64,000 nt of DNA. It comes from Solirubrum puertoriconensis. GTDB taxonomy: Bacteria; Bacteroidota; Bacteroidia; Cytophagales; Hymenobacteraceae. Of the stretch, positions 53,697 to 62,707 are shown in pieces; the first letter of the stretch is position 1, and each line of letters starts with the position of its first letter. A program made the translations under genes and the position numbers. The DNA lies in the NCBI RefSeq assembly GCF_001483135.1, contig NZ_LNAL01000008.1, forward strand, positions 186,001 through 250,000, given 5' to 3'. The notes under the pieces are model-generated. The model saw only the letters and a program-made list of their open reading frames with translations. It was not told the DNA's origin and did no database searches.

Positions 53697-55253
53697 TTAG
53701 CTTGCCTGTGGTGTAAGGGCCGCTACTGCGGCCTGAATGCGCTCGGCGGTTTCTTCGGCACCTAGGATGCTCATGATAGCCATCAGATCGGGGCCAGCGG
53801 CGGCGCCCGTCACGGCTACGCGCAGTGCTTGCAGCACTTGCCCAATCTTGATGCCTTGGCGCTCCAGTACCTGCGTCAGCAGGGCTTTGATGCCCTCGGG
53901 CGTGGTGTCGGCTGCCGCGGGCAGCTCTTGGGCAAACTCACCTAGGGCGGCGGCTACCTGGGCATTCCACTTTTTGCTGATTACCTGCTCGTCGTAGCCG
54001 GTAGGGCGCTCGAAGAACAAGCGGGCTTCGCGGGCCAGATCGGCTGAGAAGGTGGCACGCTCCTTTACCAGTCCGGCAATTTGCGCGGCTTTGTCGGCGG
54101 GCAAATCGGCCGTAATGCCCTGCTCGTGCAGCGAGGTAACCAGGTACTGGGCCAACTCGCTGTCGGGCTTGGCGCGCAGGTACTGCTCGTTGTACCAGCG
54201 AACTTTGTTTTGGTCGAAGCGGGCCGGCGACTTGCTTACGCGCTCAATCGAGAAAGCCTCAATCAGCTCCGGCATCGAGAAAATTTCCTGCGTGGTACCG
54301 GGGTTCCAGCCCAAGAAAGCCAGAAAATTGATGAACGCCTCGGGCAGGTAGCCGCTCTCGCGGTAACCGCTGCTCACGGTTGGCTCGCCGGTTTCGGCGT
54401 CTTTGCCGTGCCACTCCAGCGGGAACACCGGAAAACCCAGCCGGTCGCCGTCGCGCTTGCTCAGCTTGCCGGTGCCGTCGGGCTTCAGCAGCAGGGGCAA
54501 GTGGGCAAACTGCGGCATGGTGCTTTCCCAGCCTAGGTAACGGTACAGCAACACGTGCAAGGGAGCCGAGGGCAGCCACTCTTCGCCGCGAATCACGTGC
54601 GTGATTTCCATCAGGTGGTCATCCACGATGTTGGCCAGGTGGTACGTCGGCATGCCATCCGACTTCATCAGCACCTTGTCGTCAATCGACGACGAGTGCA
54701 CCACTACCCAACCGCGGATCAGGTCGTTGAAGCGCACCTCTTCCTTGCGCGGCACCTTCAGGCGGATTACGTAGGGCGCGCCGCTCTCGAGCAACTGCTT
54801 TACCTCCTCCTCGGGCAGCGTGAGGGAGTTGCGCATTTGCGTGCGCGTGATGCTGTTGTACTGCGGGCTGGTAACCTTGGCCGCTGTGAGGCGGGCGCGC
54901 ATGGCGTCGAGCTCCTCGGGCGTATCGAAGGCGTAGTACGCGTGGCCGGCCTCGATGAGCTGCATGGCGTACTGCATGTACATGGGCTTCCGCTCGCTTT
55001 GGCGGTACGGTGCGTGCGGGCCGCCTTGCTCGGGGCCTTCGTCAATCTCGATGCCGCACCAGCGCAGCGAATCCATGATGTACTGCTCGGCGCCGGGTAC
55101 AAAACGGTTTTGGTCGGTGTCTTCGATGCGCAGCAGCATCTTACCGCCCAGCTTGCGGGCCAGCAGGTAGTTATATAGCGCAGTGCGCACGCCGCCAATG
55201 TGCAGCGGTCCGGTCGGGCTGGGCGCAAAACGCACCCGAACTTCTCTTTCCAT
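53697..55253 (-). CDS. gltX: Glutamyl-tRNA synthetase
   Basis: It charges tRNA-Glu (and possibly tRNA-Gln in organisms using the amidotransferase route). Class I signatures are FAPSPTGPLHIGG, with the HIGH-like motif, and TGKLSKRDGDRLG, with the KMSKS-like motif. The product is 518 residues. The ATG at 55253 (MEREVRVRFAP) is preferred to a TTG at 55265, which would add four residues. The promoter element is at 55305-55312 on the minus strand. Confidence 0.97.
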   Translation of the reverse strand: MEREVRVRFAPSPTGPLHIGGVRTALYNYLLARKLGGKMLLRIEDTDQNRFVPGAEQYIMDSLRWCGIEIDEGPEQGGPHAPYRQSERKPMYMQYAMQLIEAGHAYYAFDTPEELDAMRARLTAAKVTSPQYNSITRTQMRNSLTLPEEEVKQLLESGAPYVIRLKVPRKEEVRFNDLIRGWVVVHSSSIDDKVLMKSDGMPTYHLANIVDDHLMEITHVIRGEEWLPSAPLHVLLYRYLGWESTMPQFAHLPLLLKPDGTGKLSKRDGDRLGFPVFPLEWHGKDAETGEPTVSSGYRESGYLPEAFINFLAFLGWNPGTTQEIFSMPELIEAFSIERVSKSPARFDQNKVRWYNEQYLRAKPDSELAQYLVTSLHEQGITADLPADKAAQIAGLVKERATFSADLAREARLFFERPTGYDEQVISKKWNAQVAAALGEFAQELPAAADTTPEGIKALLTQVLERQGIKIGQVLQALRVAVTGAAAGPDLMAIMSILGAEETAERIQAAVAALTPQAS

Positions 55254-55304
55254 ACGAAACGACAATATCGGGCCCCAACCAACTGCAGGGGCCTAAGAGC
55301 CGCG

Positions 55305-55312
55305 CAAAGGTA
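55305..55312 (-). promoter_or_regulatory. -7 element for gltX
   Basis: TACCTTTG on the minus strand is a full TAnnTTTG match, 51 bases upstream of the gltX ATG. Confidence 0.65.
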
Positions 55313-55399
55313 CGGAAAGGTGAAATGGGGTGGCGGTGAAATAGTGAGTTTTGACGTTGAAACATCACTCCCATTTCACCGCCCCCCTCAATGCTCGTG

Positions 55400-55585
55400 T
55401 TAATCGCGGTTGCGGAACGCAAGCCAGAGCACCAGCCCGAGCAGCGTTACGCCACCCCGGATAGCCCAGGCCGTGGTTTCGCCCCACTGCTCAATCCAGC
55501 TCAGAAACATGAATTTCATGCCCAAAAAGGGCAACACCAACGACACCAACCCCACCAGAAATAAGCCAAGGCCTAGCTCTTTCAT
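55400..55585 (-). CDS. Small two-helix membrane protein
   Basis: From ATG 55585 the product is 61 residues with two membrane helices, ELGLGLFLVGLVSLVLPFLGM and AWAIRGGVTLLGLVLWLAF, joined by a short loop with SWIEQWGETT. It is not recognised by name, but similar short proteins are common in Bacteroidota. A TTG at 55615 would lengthen it by ten residues. It lies between gltX and ridA on the same strand. Confidence 0.65.
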   Translation of the reverse strand: MKELGLGLFLVGLVSLVLPFLGMKFMFLSWIEQWGETTAWAIRGGVTLLGLVLWLAFRNRD

Positions 55586-55640
55586 AACGGCTTTGTTTAA
55601 AGTACCCGTTGGCAACGCTGCGCGGCCGAGCTTAGTACAC

Positions 55641-56030
55641 CTAGGCCTTTACGGCAATGCACGAAATTTCCACCAGCACATCTTTGGGCAGGCGGGCTAC
55701 CTCCACGGTTTCGCGGGCGGGGTAGGGGCCAGCGCCAAAGTACGAGCCGTAGATTTCGTTGATGGTGCCGAAGTGCCCTAGGTCTTTCACGAAGATGCTG
55801 CACTTCACCACATCCTGCAGTGAATAGCCACCGGCGGCCAGCACGGCCTGCACGTTGCGCATTACCTGGTGGGTTTGAGCTTGTACGTCGCCTTCGCCAA
55901 TAAGCTGTCCGCCGGTAGCATCCAGCGCGATTTGCCCCGATACGTAGATGGTGTTGCCAGCCTGCACGGCTTGGCTGTAGGGCCCGATTGGAGCCGGCGC
56001 CTCGGGCGAGTTGATGATGGTATTTGCCAT
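55641..56030 (-). CDS. ridA: RidA-family reactive intermediate deaminase
   Basis: It hydrolyses 2-aminoacrylate and related enamines released by PLP enzymes, protecting them from damage. The markers are SPEAPAPIGPYSQAVQAG, YVSGQIALD, FGTINEIYGSYF and ARETVEVARLPKDVLVEISCIAV in parts, with the Arg in VARLP near the active site. The 129-residue protein should form trimers. It is divergent from the 3-hydroxyacyl-CoA dehydrogenase-like gene. Confidence 0.95.
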   Translation of the reverse strand: MANTIINSPEAPAPIGPYSQAVQAGNTIYVSGQIALDATGGQLIGEGDVQAQTHQVMRNVQAVLAAGGYSLQDVVKCSIFVKDLGHFGTINEIYGSYFGAGPYPARETVEVARLPKDVLVEISCIAVKA

Positions 56031-56057
56031 GAGAAAGGTAAGAGTGAGCCGAAGCCC

Positions 56058-56065
56058 TATTTTCG
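56058..56065 (+). promoter_or_regulatory. Probable -7 element for the gene at 56088
   Basis: TATTTTCG matches seven of eight positions and ends 22 bases before the ATG. Confidence 0.5.
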
Positions 56066-56087
56066 TGGCCTGAACTTAGCCAAAACG

Positions 56088-56783
56088 ATGCACCTGCTCA
56101 TCCTCGACGGTCACCACCTTGCAACCGAACTCCGCGAAAAGTTCGGCCCCGGGCACCAGTACACCTTTGTGCCCGAAGCCGGCGGGCGCTTGGTCGACGA
56201 GCTTGAGTCGGCCATGCCGCAGCTCGACGAAGCACTACCCACCGCTGATGTAGTGTTTGACTTCGGCAATTACGGCCCTCTCTACGAAGAGAAAGAAGGC
56301 ATTGTCGCGTTTGTGGAGGCCGCTACCGAGTCGCTCGTTTCGCGTTTTGGCGCGGCTAAGCCTTCTTACCCGGTATTTGGCTTTTGCGGCTTGCCCACGC
56401 TGCTCAACCGCAGCTTGCTGGAAGTGAGCCTGTACGACCCGGCCAACGCCGAGCAGCTGGCCGCCACTTGCGCCGCCCTGGATACCGACTACCGGGTGGT
56501 AGAAGACCGTGTAGGTATGGTAACGCCGCGCGTTGTTTGCATGCTCATCAACGAGGCCTGCTACACCCTGCAGGAAGGCACCGCCAGCATCCGCGACATT
56601 GACCTAGGCATGAAGCTCGGCACGAATTACCCCAAAGGCCCATTCGAGTGGGCCAATGCTATTGGGGTTGAGCGCGTATACGAAGTACTGAATACCCTTT
56701 GGGAAGACACCCGCGACGAACGCTACAAGATCTGCCCATTACTCAAGCGCATGGTGCAGCGCGAAGAAAGCTTTGCGCTTTAA
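56088..56783 (+). CDS. 3-hydroxyacyl-CoA dehydrogenase-like protein without the Rossmann motif
   Basis: A 231-residue protein whose C-terminal half matches the 3-hydroxyacyl-CoA dehydrogenase C-terminal domain: RVVCMLINEACYTLQEGTASIRDIDLGMKLGTNYPKGPFEW in parts (VCMLINEACY, GMKLGTNYPKGPFEW). The N-terminal region is only about 115 residues, and the NAD-binding G-x-G-x-x-G motif is absent; it starts MHLLILDGHHLATEL. It is therefore unlikely to be a normal dehydrogenase and may bind acyl-CoA or act with a partner. The stop overlaps the convergent DUF6056 gene stop. Confidence 0.82.
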   Translation: MHLLILDGHHLATELREKFGPGHQYTFVPEAGGRLVDELESAMPQLDEALPTADVVFDFGNYGPLYEEKEGIVAFVEAATESLVSRFGAAKPSYPVFGFCGLPTLLNRSLLEVSLYDPANAEQLAATCAALDTDYRVVEDRVGMVTPRVVCMLINEACYTLQEGTASIRDIDLGMKLGTNYPKGPFEWANAIGVERVYEVLNTLWEDTRDERYKICPLLKRMVQREESFAL

Positions 56784-58273
56784 GGCTGGGTAGTGGCTGG
56801 TGCTTCGGCTGACACTCGGATGCTGTTTTTGCCGAAGAAATCGGCATAGGCTTGGTTGGCCCAGTCGTTGGTGTCGGTTTCCAGGTCCGAAAATAGAATG
56901 GTTGTAGGTGGGGCTTGCAGGCGCTCAACTACCACATCGGCCGGAGTTTGGCCGCGAAGGTAGGCGTAGCGAGCCGTGAGTTGAGCATCGTAACGCGCTG
57001 CTGCGCCGCCCAGCCAATCCTGGTAAGCTTTTACAATGTTGTTGGCATTATCGCGCGGCTCGCGGCCCCGCATCCGGCGCGTGTGCCCCAACGCGAATAC
57101 CCCAACCACCCAAACTACCAGCAGCCAGTACGCTGTCCTAGGTAGCGGCATTGCCTGCACATCATACCTGCGCCAGACATAACACGCCCAAGCGTGCGCA
57201 TGCACAAACCACCACACCAAAAAGAACAAGTACAGGACGTTGCGCGAACGAGCCGGCATGGAGGTGCTGGTTGTCCAGAAGGCTACAAACAGCAGAAAGA
57301 ACAGTATCGCCGGCATTAGCAGCAGCATGAACTCTGGCCGTTGAGCCAAGCGGTTAAGCGGCAGCCCGGGTACTCGGCTCAGGCGGAAGCTCACTGGCAA
57401 CAGCAGTACCGTGATGGCCAGAAGCACACCGTTGCCAACCCAACCAATCAGCGTTCGGTAGGTAGCTAAGGCTGCTTTGTCAGCTGCTTGTAGCATAGTA
57501 AACTGCCGGGCAGACTGCGCTAGCCGCACATAATTGCCTGGTGCCAAAAAGGCCACAGCGCAGGCCACTACCAGCAACGTGCTAAGCGCTACATACACCC
57601 AGGCAATTCGTCGTTGCCGAAGGCTTTGCAGGAGCGTAATGCCAGCGGTGCCAAATAGCATGGGCAAAGCGTTGGTCTCGTTGCCTCCTACCACCACAAC
57701 GGCCAGTACAGCTGTTACGATGAACCACTTCCGGCGCCCTGAAGTTGTTTTGGCAGCACCAAGGCACAGCAAGGCCGCTAACCAACCTAGGGTTAGGTAA
57801 GCGGGCAGGATGTAATTGTAGTTGCTAGTAATCCAGTAAAATGCTTCGGCTGGGCTGGGCATCTGAAACAGGAACAGCAAGGCCAGCACCCCACTGGCCA
57901 GCCATACCGTGCCTTTGCTGAATTGTGCGCCCAGCAATGTCTTCAGCAGCACGTAGCACGCCACGGGCAAGCCAAGCACGTGCAGCAGACACACTGCCCC
58001 ATAGCCTTCCGTAATGTTCCCGTATGCCACTGGGCTCAGCAAGCCCCACAGGGCCGCCGATGTGTAGCGGCCGGTCCATTGCATGTACATGTAGCTTATG
58101 TACCCCCAGTGCCCGTGCTCCTGTACCTGATTGGCCGTCAGAAAGTCGTCGGCCGATGGGTGAGCATACCAGCACAGCGCAGCAAAAGGCAGTATCCCTA
58201 GTACTATGGCTAAGCCTACCACAACGCGACCTAGGGTTGCATAAGCTTTGGTGATGGGCTGACTTTGGCTCAC
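56780..58273 (-). CDS. DUF6056-type polytopic membrane protein
   Basis: A 497-residue inner-membrane protein with about ten to twelve helices. The N-terminal periplasmic loop contains HPSADDFLTANQVQEHGHWG and YMQWTGRYTS, followed by GNETNALP and FLAPGNYVR later. The layout of an acidic pair after helix 1 and many helices is shared with DUF6056 proteins and GT-C glycosyltransferases, so sugar transfer from a lipid carrier is a reasonable guess only. The soluble C-terminus (residues about 400-497) is periplasmic or cytoplasmic. The start is GTG 58273. Confidence 0.75.
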   Translation of the reverse strand: MSQSQPITKAYATLGRVVVGLAIVLGILPFAALCWYAHPSADDFLTANQVQEHGHWGYISYMYMQWTGRYTSAALWGLLSPVAYGNITEGYGAVCLLHVLGLPVACYVLLKTLLGAQFSKGTVWLASGVLALLFLFQMPSPAEAFYWITSNYNYILPAYLTLGWLAALLCLGAAKTTSGRRKWFIVTAVLAVVVVGGNETNALPMLFGTAGITLLQSLRQRRIAWVYVALSTLLVVACAVAFLAPGNYVRLAQSARQFTMLQAADKAALATYRTLIGWVGNGVLLAITVLLLPVSFRLSRVPGLPLNRLAQRPEFMLLLMPAILFFLLFVAFWTTSTSMPARSRNVLYLFFLVWWFVHAHAWACYVWRRYDVQAMPLPRTAYWLLVVWVVGVFALGHTRRMRGREPRDNANNIVKAYQDWLGGAAARYDAQLTARYAYLRGQTPADVVVERLQAPPTTILFSDLETDTNDWANQAYADFFGKNSIRVSAEAPATTQP

Positions 58274-58327
58274 TTCGTAAACAGTAGGCTATCAACAACA
58301 GGATCGAAATCCAGCTTGAAAGTGCAC

Positions 58328-58360
58328 AAAAAAAGCGCTCCGGTTAGGAGCGCTTTTTTC
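58328..58360. terminator. Intrinsic terminator after glmS
   Basis: AAAAAAAGCGCTCC pairs with GGAGCGCTTTTTT around a GGTTA-type loop. It lies between the glmS stop and the DUF6056 gene on the minus strand. Confidence 0.92.
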
Positions 58361-58374
58361 GTTTAGATCGGTGC

Positions 58375-60210
58375 CTATTCCACCGTTACCGACTTAGCCA
58401 AGTTACGCGGCTGGTCGACGTTGCAACCACGCAGAACGGCAATGTGGTAGGAAAGTAGCTGCAGTGGAATAACCGATACCAGCGGCATCAACTCATCCGA
58501 GGTATGCGGTACTTCAACCACAAACTCAGCCATCGGCGGAATTACAGTGTCGCCTTCGCTTACAATAGCGATGATGCGACCTTTTCGGGCTTTTACCTCC
58601 TGAATGTTCGACACGATCTTCTCGTACGAACTGTCGCGGGTAGCAATCACCACTACCGGCATGTTCTCATCGATCAGGGCGATAGGGCCGTGCTTCATTT
58701 CGGCCGCAGGATAACCTTCGGCGTGGATGTAGCTAATTTCTTTCAGCTTCAGGGCGCCTTCCAGAGCTACCGGGAAGTTGTAGCCGCGGCCTAGGTACAG
58801 GAAGTTCGCAGCGTCTTTGAAAATTTCGGAAATCTGACGAATCTCGGTATCGAGCTCCAGCGCCTTTTCCACTTTTTGCGGAATGGTGTGCAGCTCCATC
58901 ATCAGCTCGCGCAGGCGCTGATCCGATAGCGTACCCCGGCGGTGGCCAACAATCATGGCCAGCAGCGTCAGAACAGTTACCTGGGCAGTGAAGGCCTTTG
59001 TGGAGGCCACCCCGATTTCCGGACCAGCGTGGGTGTAAGCACCAGCGTCGGTAGCACGGGCAATGCTCGAGCCTACCACGTTGCAAATACCGAAGATGGT
59101 AGCGCCTTTGCTCTTCGCAAGTTCAATGGCTGCCAACGTATCGGCCGTTTCGCCCGATTGCGAAATGGCAATTACGATGTCGCGCTCCGACAGCACCGGG
59201 TTGCGGTAGCGGAATTCCGAAGCGTATTCCACCTCAACCGGAATGCGGGCTAGGTCCTCAATGAGGTATTCAGCCACCAAGCCAGCGTGCCACGAAGTAC
59301 CGCAAGCCACAATAATGATGCGGTGGGCATTGATGAACTTCTGCTCGAAAGCGCGCACACCGCCCATGTTCAGGTGACCTGCTTCCAGCTCCAAGCGGCC
59401 GCGCATCGAATCCATGATCGACTTCGGCTGCTCGTAGATTTCTTTCAGCATAAAGTGCTCGTAGCCACCCTTCTCAATGCTGTCGAGTTCTAGCTCCAGC
59501 TTCTGGATGTAAGGCGTCTGGGGTACGTCTTCTTTGCTGCGAATGTCGAGCTTACCGTCGCGGATAACCGCAATTTCGTAATCGTTCACATACACAACCT
59601 CGTTGGTGTACTCAATGATGGGAGTAGCATCCGAGGCCAAGAAGAACTCGTTTTCGCCCACGCCGATTACCATTGGCGAGCCTTTACGAGCTGCAATCAG
59701 TTGGTTTGGCTCGTCTTTGCTAAGCACCACAATCGCATACGCACCTACTACTTCGTGCAATGCCAAGCGCACAGCCTCTTCCAACGAGCACTTGTTCTGC
59801 TTCTGGATTTCTTCAATCAAGTTCACGAATACTTCGGTATCCGTGTCAGAGTGAAACTCATGACCCTGCTGAATCAAGTGGGTTTTCAGCGCGGCGTAGT
59901 TTTCAATGATGCCATTGTGAATGATGGCAATCCGCTCCGAAGTAGAGTAGTGCGGGTGGGCGTTAACGTCGTTGGGCTCACCGTGGGTAGCCCAGCGCGT
60001 ATGGCCCATGCCTACATGGGCATGCACATTTTTGTCGGCGATGAAGGCCTCTAGATCGGCAACTTTGCCTTTCTTTTTGAAGACATTCAGCTCGCCGTTG
60101 AGCAAGGCAACACCTGCTGAGTCGTAACCGCGATACTCAAGGCGGCGCAGACCTTTAATAATGATTGGGCAGGCTTCACGATGCCCGATGTAAGCTACAA
60201 TTCCGCACAT
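58375..60210 (-). CDS. glmS: Glutamine-fructose-6-phosphate aminotransferase (GlmS)
   Basis: It makes glucosamine 6-phosphate, the first committed step to UDP-GlcNAc for peptidoglycan and LPS. The N-terminal glutaminase begins MCGIVAYIG with the nucleophile Cys2. Two SIS isomerase domains follow (ACGTSWHAG and SQSGETADTLAA), and the C-terminus is DQPRNLAKSVTVE, as required for catalysis. The length of 611 residues is standard. Only 85 bases separate it from the upstream gene, so a glmS ribozyme is not possible there. Confidence 0.98.
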   Translation of the reverse strand: MCGIVAYIGHREACPIIIKGLRRLEYRGYDSAGVALLNGELNVFKKKGKVADLEAFIADKNVHAHVGMGHTRWATHGEPNDVNAHPHYSTSERIAIIHNGIIENYAALKTHLIQQGHEFHSDTDTEVFVNLIEEIQKQNKCSLEEAVRLALHEVVGAYAIVVLSKDEPNQLIAARKGSPMVIGVGENEFFLASDATPIIEYTNEVVYVNDYEIAVIRDGKLDIRSKEDVPQTPYIQKLELELDSIEKGGYEHFMLKEIYEQPKSIMDSMRGRLELEAGHLNMGGVRAFEQKFINAHRIIIVACGTSWHAGLVAEYLIEDLARIPVEVEYASEFRYRNPVLSERDIVIAISQSGETADTLAAIELAKSKGATIFGICNVVGSSIARATDAGAYTHAGPEIGVASTKAFTAQVTVLTLLAMIVGHRRGTLSDQRLRELMMELHTIPQKVEKALELDTEIRQISEIFKDAANFLYLGRGYNFPVALEGALKLKEISYIHAEGYPAAEMKHGPIALIDENMPVVVIATRDSSYEKIVSNIQEVKARKGRIIAIVSEGDTVIPPMAEFVVEVPHTSDELMPLVSVIPLQLLSYHIAVLRGCNVDQPRNLAKSVTVE

Positions 60211-60295
60211 AGTGTGTCAGAAGAAAGGTAATAGTCAGATGAAAAAGTCGTCGGCACCTAGCAAAGCTCGTGCCGGCTATCCACAATGTTGAGTG

Positions 60296-61795
60296 CTATT
60301 GAGCTCCAGGTTTGGAGTAGTACACACGTAAGCGCACGTTGCTTGCATCAATAGCAGCACGGTCGAGCGAAAGCGGTAGGCTGGTCTCGCCCGAGCGTAG
60401 CTCACGCCGCAAAGTTGGCGACACAATGAAAGCCGCAGGATACGGAGCAGTCAGTTGGTTGGTTACGTACGTTTGAACGTAGGTAGTAAGTAGCGCAGTA
60501 TAGGTGCTGTTAGTACCTGTGGTTGAGCTTTGGCGAATCAGTTGGGCTTCGAGGCGCTGGCCTTGAGAGTTAACGTTTTCACCCAGCACGAACCGTAACG
60601 ACTCGGTTAAGTTGCTAGTCGCTTTCAATACTTGGTTGCGGGTATTGGCCTCGTAGATGTACAATGTTGTTGGTGCCGGATACACAATATTCGAACCCGA
60701 CTTCGACGGCACGATCAGCTCAGCGCGATTGATGATGATGTTTTCGCGTTGTTGCAACGTGCGCAGCTGCTCCAGACCCGGAATAGCCAGTTTGGTTGCT
60801 AACCCCGTACCGTCTTGCGCATAGGTGGTATTGTCCGAACTGCTGGCCGGTACTTCGGCAGCCGTATTGCCGCTAAGTGTGCCAAACGGCGCCCCTGCGC
60901 TGCTCAGGTTGTACTGAATGTTGGTGAAAAACCGAGGATCTGCAACAGAACCGGTGGTGTTTGCATAATTAAAGCGATACACCTTCTGCTCTGTAGCAGG
61001 TGTGCCCGACGCAGTATTTACACGGTAATACACCAAGATTTGTGAACCAACCGACCGATCGAATCCGATTACGGTACCATTAGTGCCCGCTCCGGGAACG
61101 ATGGCCAGCCCACGCCAAACTTTCTGCAGATCTTGCTGCGAAAGCGTTTCCGTGGTGGTGGCCTTCATTAGGTTGAACAGGGTGGTAGCAAAGGGCGTTG
61201 GCTGCGAACCCGAGATTAAAATACGCAAGGGCAATTGCAGACTATCGGCTGTATTGGCTTTGTTGCGAATAATCCGGTTCAGTGGCACCAAGGCGTTTTC
61301 TACGATTGGCTGATCTAGAGGCAGATTGTTCGTAGAGTTGTAGCTAGTACGCTCATCTAGCGGTTTTTGCAGGTCGTACAAGCTCAAGCGCACCGGTTGG
61401 GTAGCGCTGCCATACACCCGGTCAAAGCCAGCTAGCAAAACGATCGAGTCGAGTTGCGGATTTTGCCCACTGAATTTTGAAGGCAATGGGTAAGCCGTTG
61501 CGTCGATGGATGGCTGTACTTCGGAAAACGCACGCGCCTCAAGCGTCCCTCTCGTGTTGGCATCCGTTAAGCGGCCTACCAGGAAGCGGGTGCGCCGCAA
61601 GGTGGGCACAGAGTCCTGCCGAATAGTAGATACCGTTACCGGAAAATCCTCGTACTTGCTGTCGATAGAGGCAGATCCCGGTAAGTCGAGACCAAGCTCA
61701 TTGGGGTCTTCGCACGAGCCGAGCGAAAACAAAGCGGACGCCAACAGCAAGGCCGTCGGCGTCCGCATGTTCAATAGCCTAGTTGGCCAATTCAT
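60296..61795 (-). CDS. DUF4270 family lipoprotein
   Basis: A 499-residue protein with a lipoprotein signal (LLLASALFSLGSC) and the family's opening EDPNELGLDL. Long strand-rich regions (SVPTLRRTRFLVGRLTD, NAEL/INRAELIVP types) recur across DUF4270 proteins. It is likely displayed on the outer membrane and of unknown function. The ATG at 61795 overlaps the stop of the upstream glycogen synthase gene by 17 bases, suggesting coupling; ATG 61768 is an alternative. The order panC, short glycogen synthase, DUF4270, glmS is recurrent in Bacteroidota. Confidence 0.9.
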   Translation of the reverse strand: MNWPTRLLNMRTPTALLLASALFSLGSCEDPNELGLDLPGSASIDSKYEDFPVTVSTIRQDSVPTLRRTRFLVGRLTDANTRGTLEARAFSEVQPSIDATAYPLPSKFSGQNPQLDSIVLLAGFDRVYGSATQPVRLSLYDLQKPLDERTSYNSTNNLPLDQPIVENALVPLNRIIRNKANTADSLQLPLRILISGSQPTPFATTLFNLMKATTTETLSQQDLQKVWRGLAIVPGAGTNGTVIGFDRSVGSQILVYYRVNTASGTPATEQKVYRFNYANTTGSVADPRFFTNIQYNLSSAGAPFGTLSGNTAAEVPASSSDNTTYAQDGTGLATKLAIPGLEQLRTLQQRENIIINRAELIVPSKSGSNIVYPAPTTLYIYEANTRNQVLKATSNLTESLRFVLGENVNSQGQRLEAQLIRQSSTTGTNSTYTALLTTYVQTYVTNQLTAPYPAAFIVSPTLRRELRSGETSLPLSLDRAAIDASNVRLRVYYSKPGAQ

Positions 61796-62591
61796 TATAC
61801 AGGGCGTAGTATGAGCTAAGCAGGTTCTCGTCGTCGGCTACTTGGCCGAGGCGGTGACGTTGGGCATACTCTTGGAAGAGAGCATTCAGGTTTTCGCTGA
61901 AGTCTTCGTCGGAACGCACCACTGAGTCGGCGTATTCCATACCAATCTTTACAAAACCGGTAAAGTCAGCCGATTGCAGAGCGGCCAGCATCGAGTCGTC
62001 GATGTCGAGCATCTTTGCCTTTTCGATGATGTCGCCTTCGAATTTGTAATCAAACTCGTTGTTGTAGACCGTAAAGATCGACTTGGCATCTTTGAAGATG
62101 GGATCTTTCTTGTAAGTCGTCTTCAGGTACAGCGGCATCAAACCGGTCATCCAATCGTTGCAGTGCACGATATCGGGAGCCCAGCCAAGTTTCTTGACGG
62201 TTTCCAGCACCCCTTTGCAGAAGAATATAGCGCGCTCGTCGTTGTCGGCGTGGAACTGGTCGTTCTTATCGCGCAACACCGACTTGCGATGGAAGTAATC
62301 TTCGTTATCGATGAAGTATACTTGCAGTTTCGCGTTCGGGATGGAAGCCACTTTAATAATCAGCGGTTTCTCATCTTCGCCCACGGCAATGTTGATGCCG
62401 GAGAGGCGTACCACCTCGTGAAGACGATTTTTACGTTCGTTGATGATGCCGAAGCGGGGTACGAAAATGCGGATTTCCATCCCCATCTCTTGCATACCCT
62501 GCGGCAGGCGCCGCAGGAACTCCGCTACCCGGGTCGTTTGCAAAAACGGATTGATTTCCGTGGCAGCATAGAGAATTCTCAGCTTCGACAT
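61779..62591 (-). CDS. Short glycogen/starch synthase-like protein (GT5 N-terminal domain only)
   Basis: A 270-residue protein corresponding to the N-terminal Rossmann domain of GT5 glycogen synthases: RILYAATEINPF, RIFVPRFGIINERKNRLHEVVRL in parts, and PDIVHCNDWMTGLMPLYLKT. It lacks the C-terminal sugar-nucleotide-binding domain. The K-x-G-G-L motif that binds ADP-glucose is replaced by FLQTTRVAEF. Strong conservation of this short form in Bacteroidota implies a real role, but glycogen synthesis by it alone is doubtful. It is divergent from panC. Confidence 0.88.
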   Translation of the reverse strand: MSKLRILYAATEINPFLQTTRVAEFLRRLPQGMQEMGMEIRIFVPRFGIINERKNRLHEVVRLSGINIAVGEDEKPLIIKVASIPNAKLQVYFIDNEDYFHRKSVLRDKNDQFHADNDERAIFFCKGVLETVKKLGWAPDIVHCNDWMTGLMPLYLKTTYKKDPIFKDAKSIFTVYNNEFDYKFEGDIIEKAKMLDIDDSMLAALQSADFTGFVKIGMEYADSVVRSDEDFSENLNALFQEYAQRHRLGQVADDENLLSSYYALYNELAN

Positions 62592-62638
62592 ACGGGGTTA
62601 ATGGAGAAGTTAGGAAAAGGAAACACCATTGGGACGCA

Positions 62639-62656
62639 CAAAATTAAACAATTTTG
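62639..62656. promoter_or_regulatory. Back-to-back promoters of panC and the GT5-like gene
   Basis: TAATTTTG on the minus strand (62639-62646) is a full -7 match for the GT5-like gene. CAATTTTG on the plus strand (62649-62656) matches seven of eight positions for panC. The two are only two bases apart, so the transcription units should interfere or be co-regulated. Confidence 0.55.
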
Positions 62657-62707
62657 CCCGATAAATCCACTATGCCAACCCCGGGCTTCCGGGGCCGTCT
62701 GCCTGAC

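Noticed and set aside
60277-60285. One-mismatch DnaA box CTATCCACA upstream of glmS
   Set aside because: It is isolated, with no second box or A+T-rich segment nearby.
60211-60295. glmS ribozyme
   Set aside because: The 85-base gap is too short, and the ribozyme is typical of Gram-positive bacteria.
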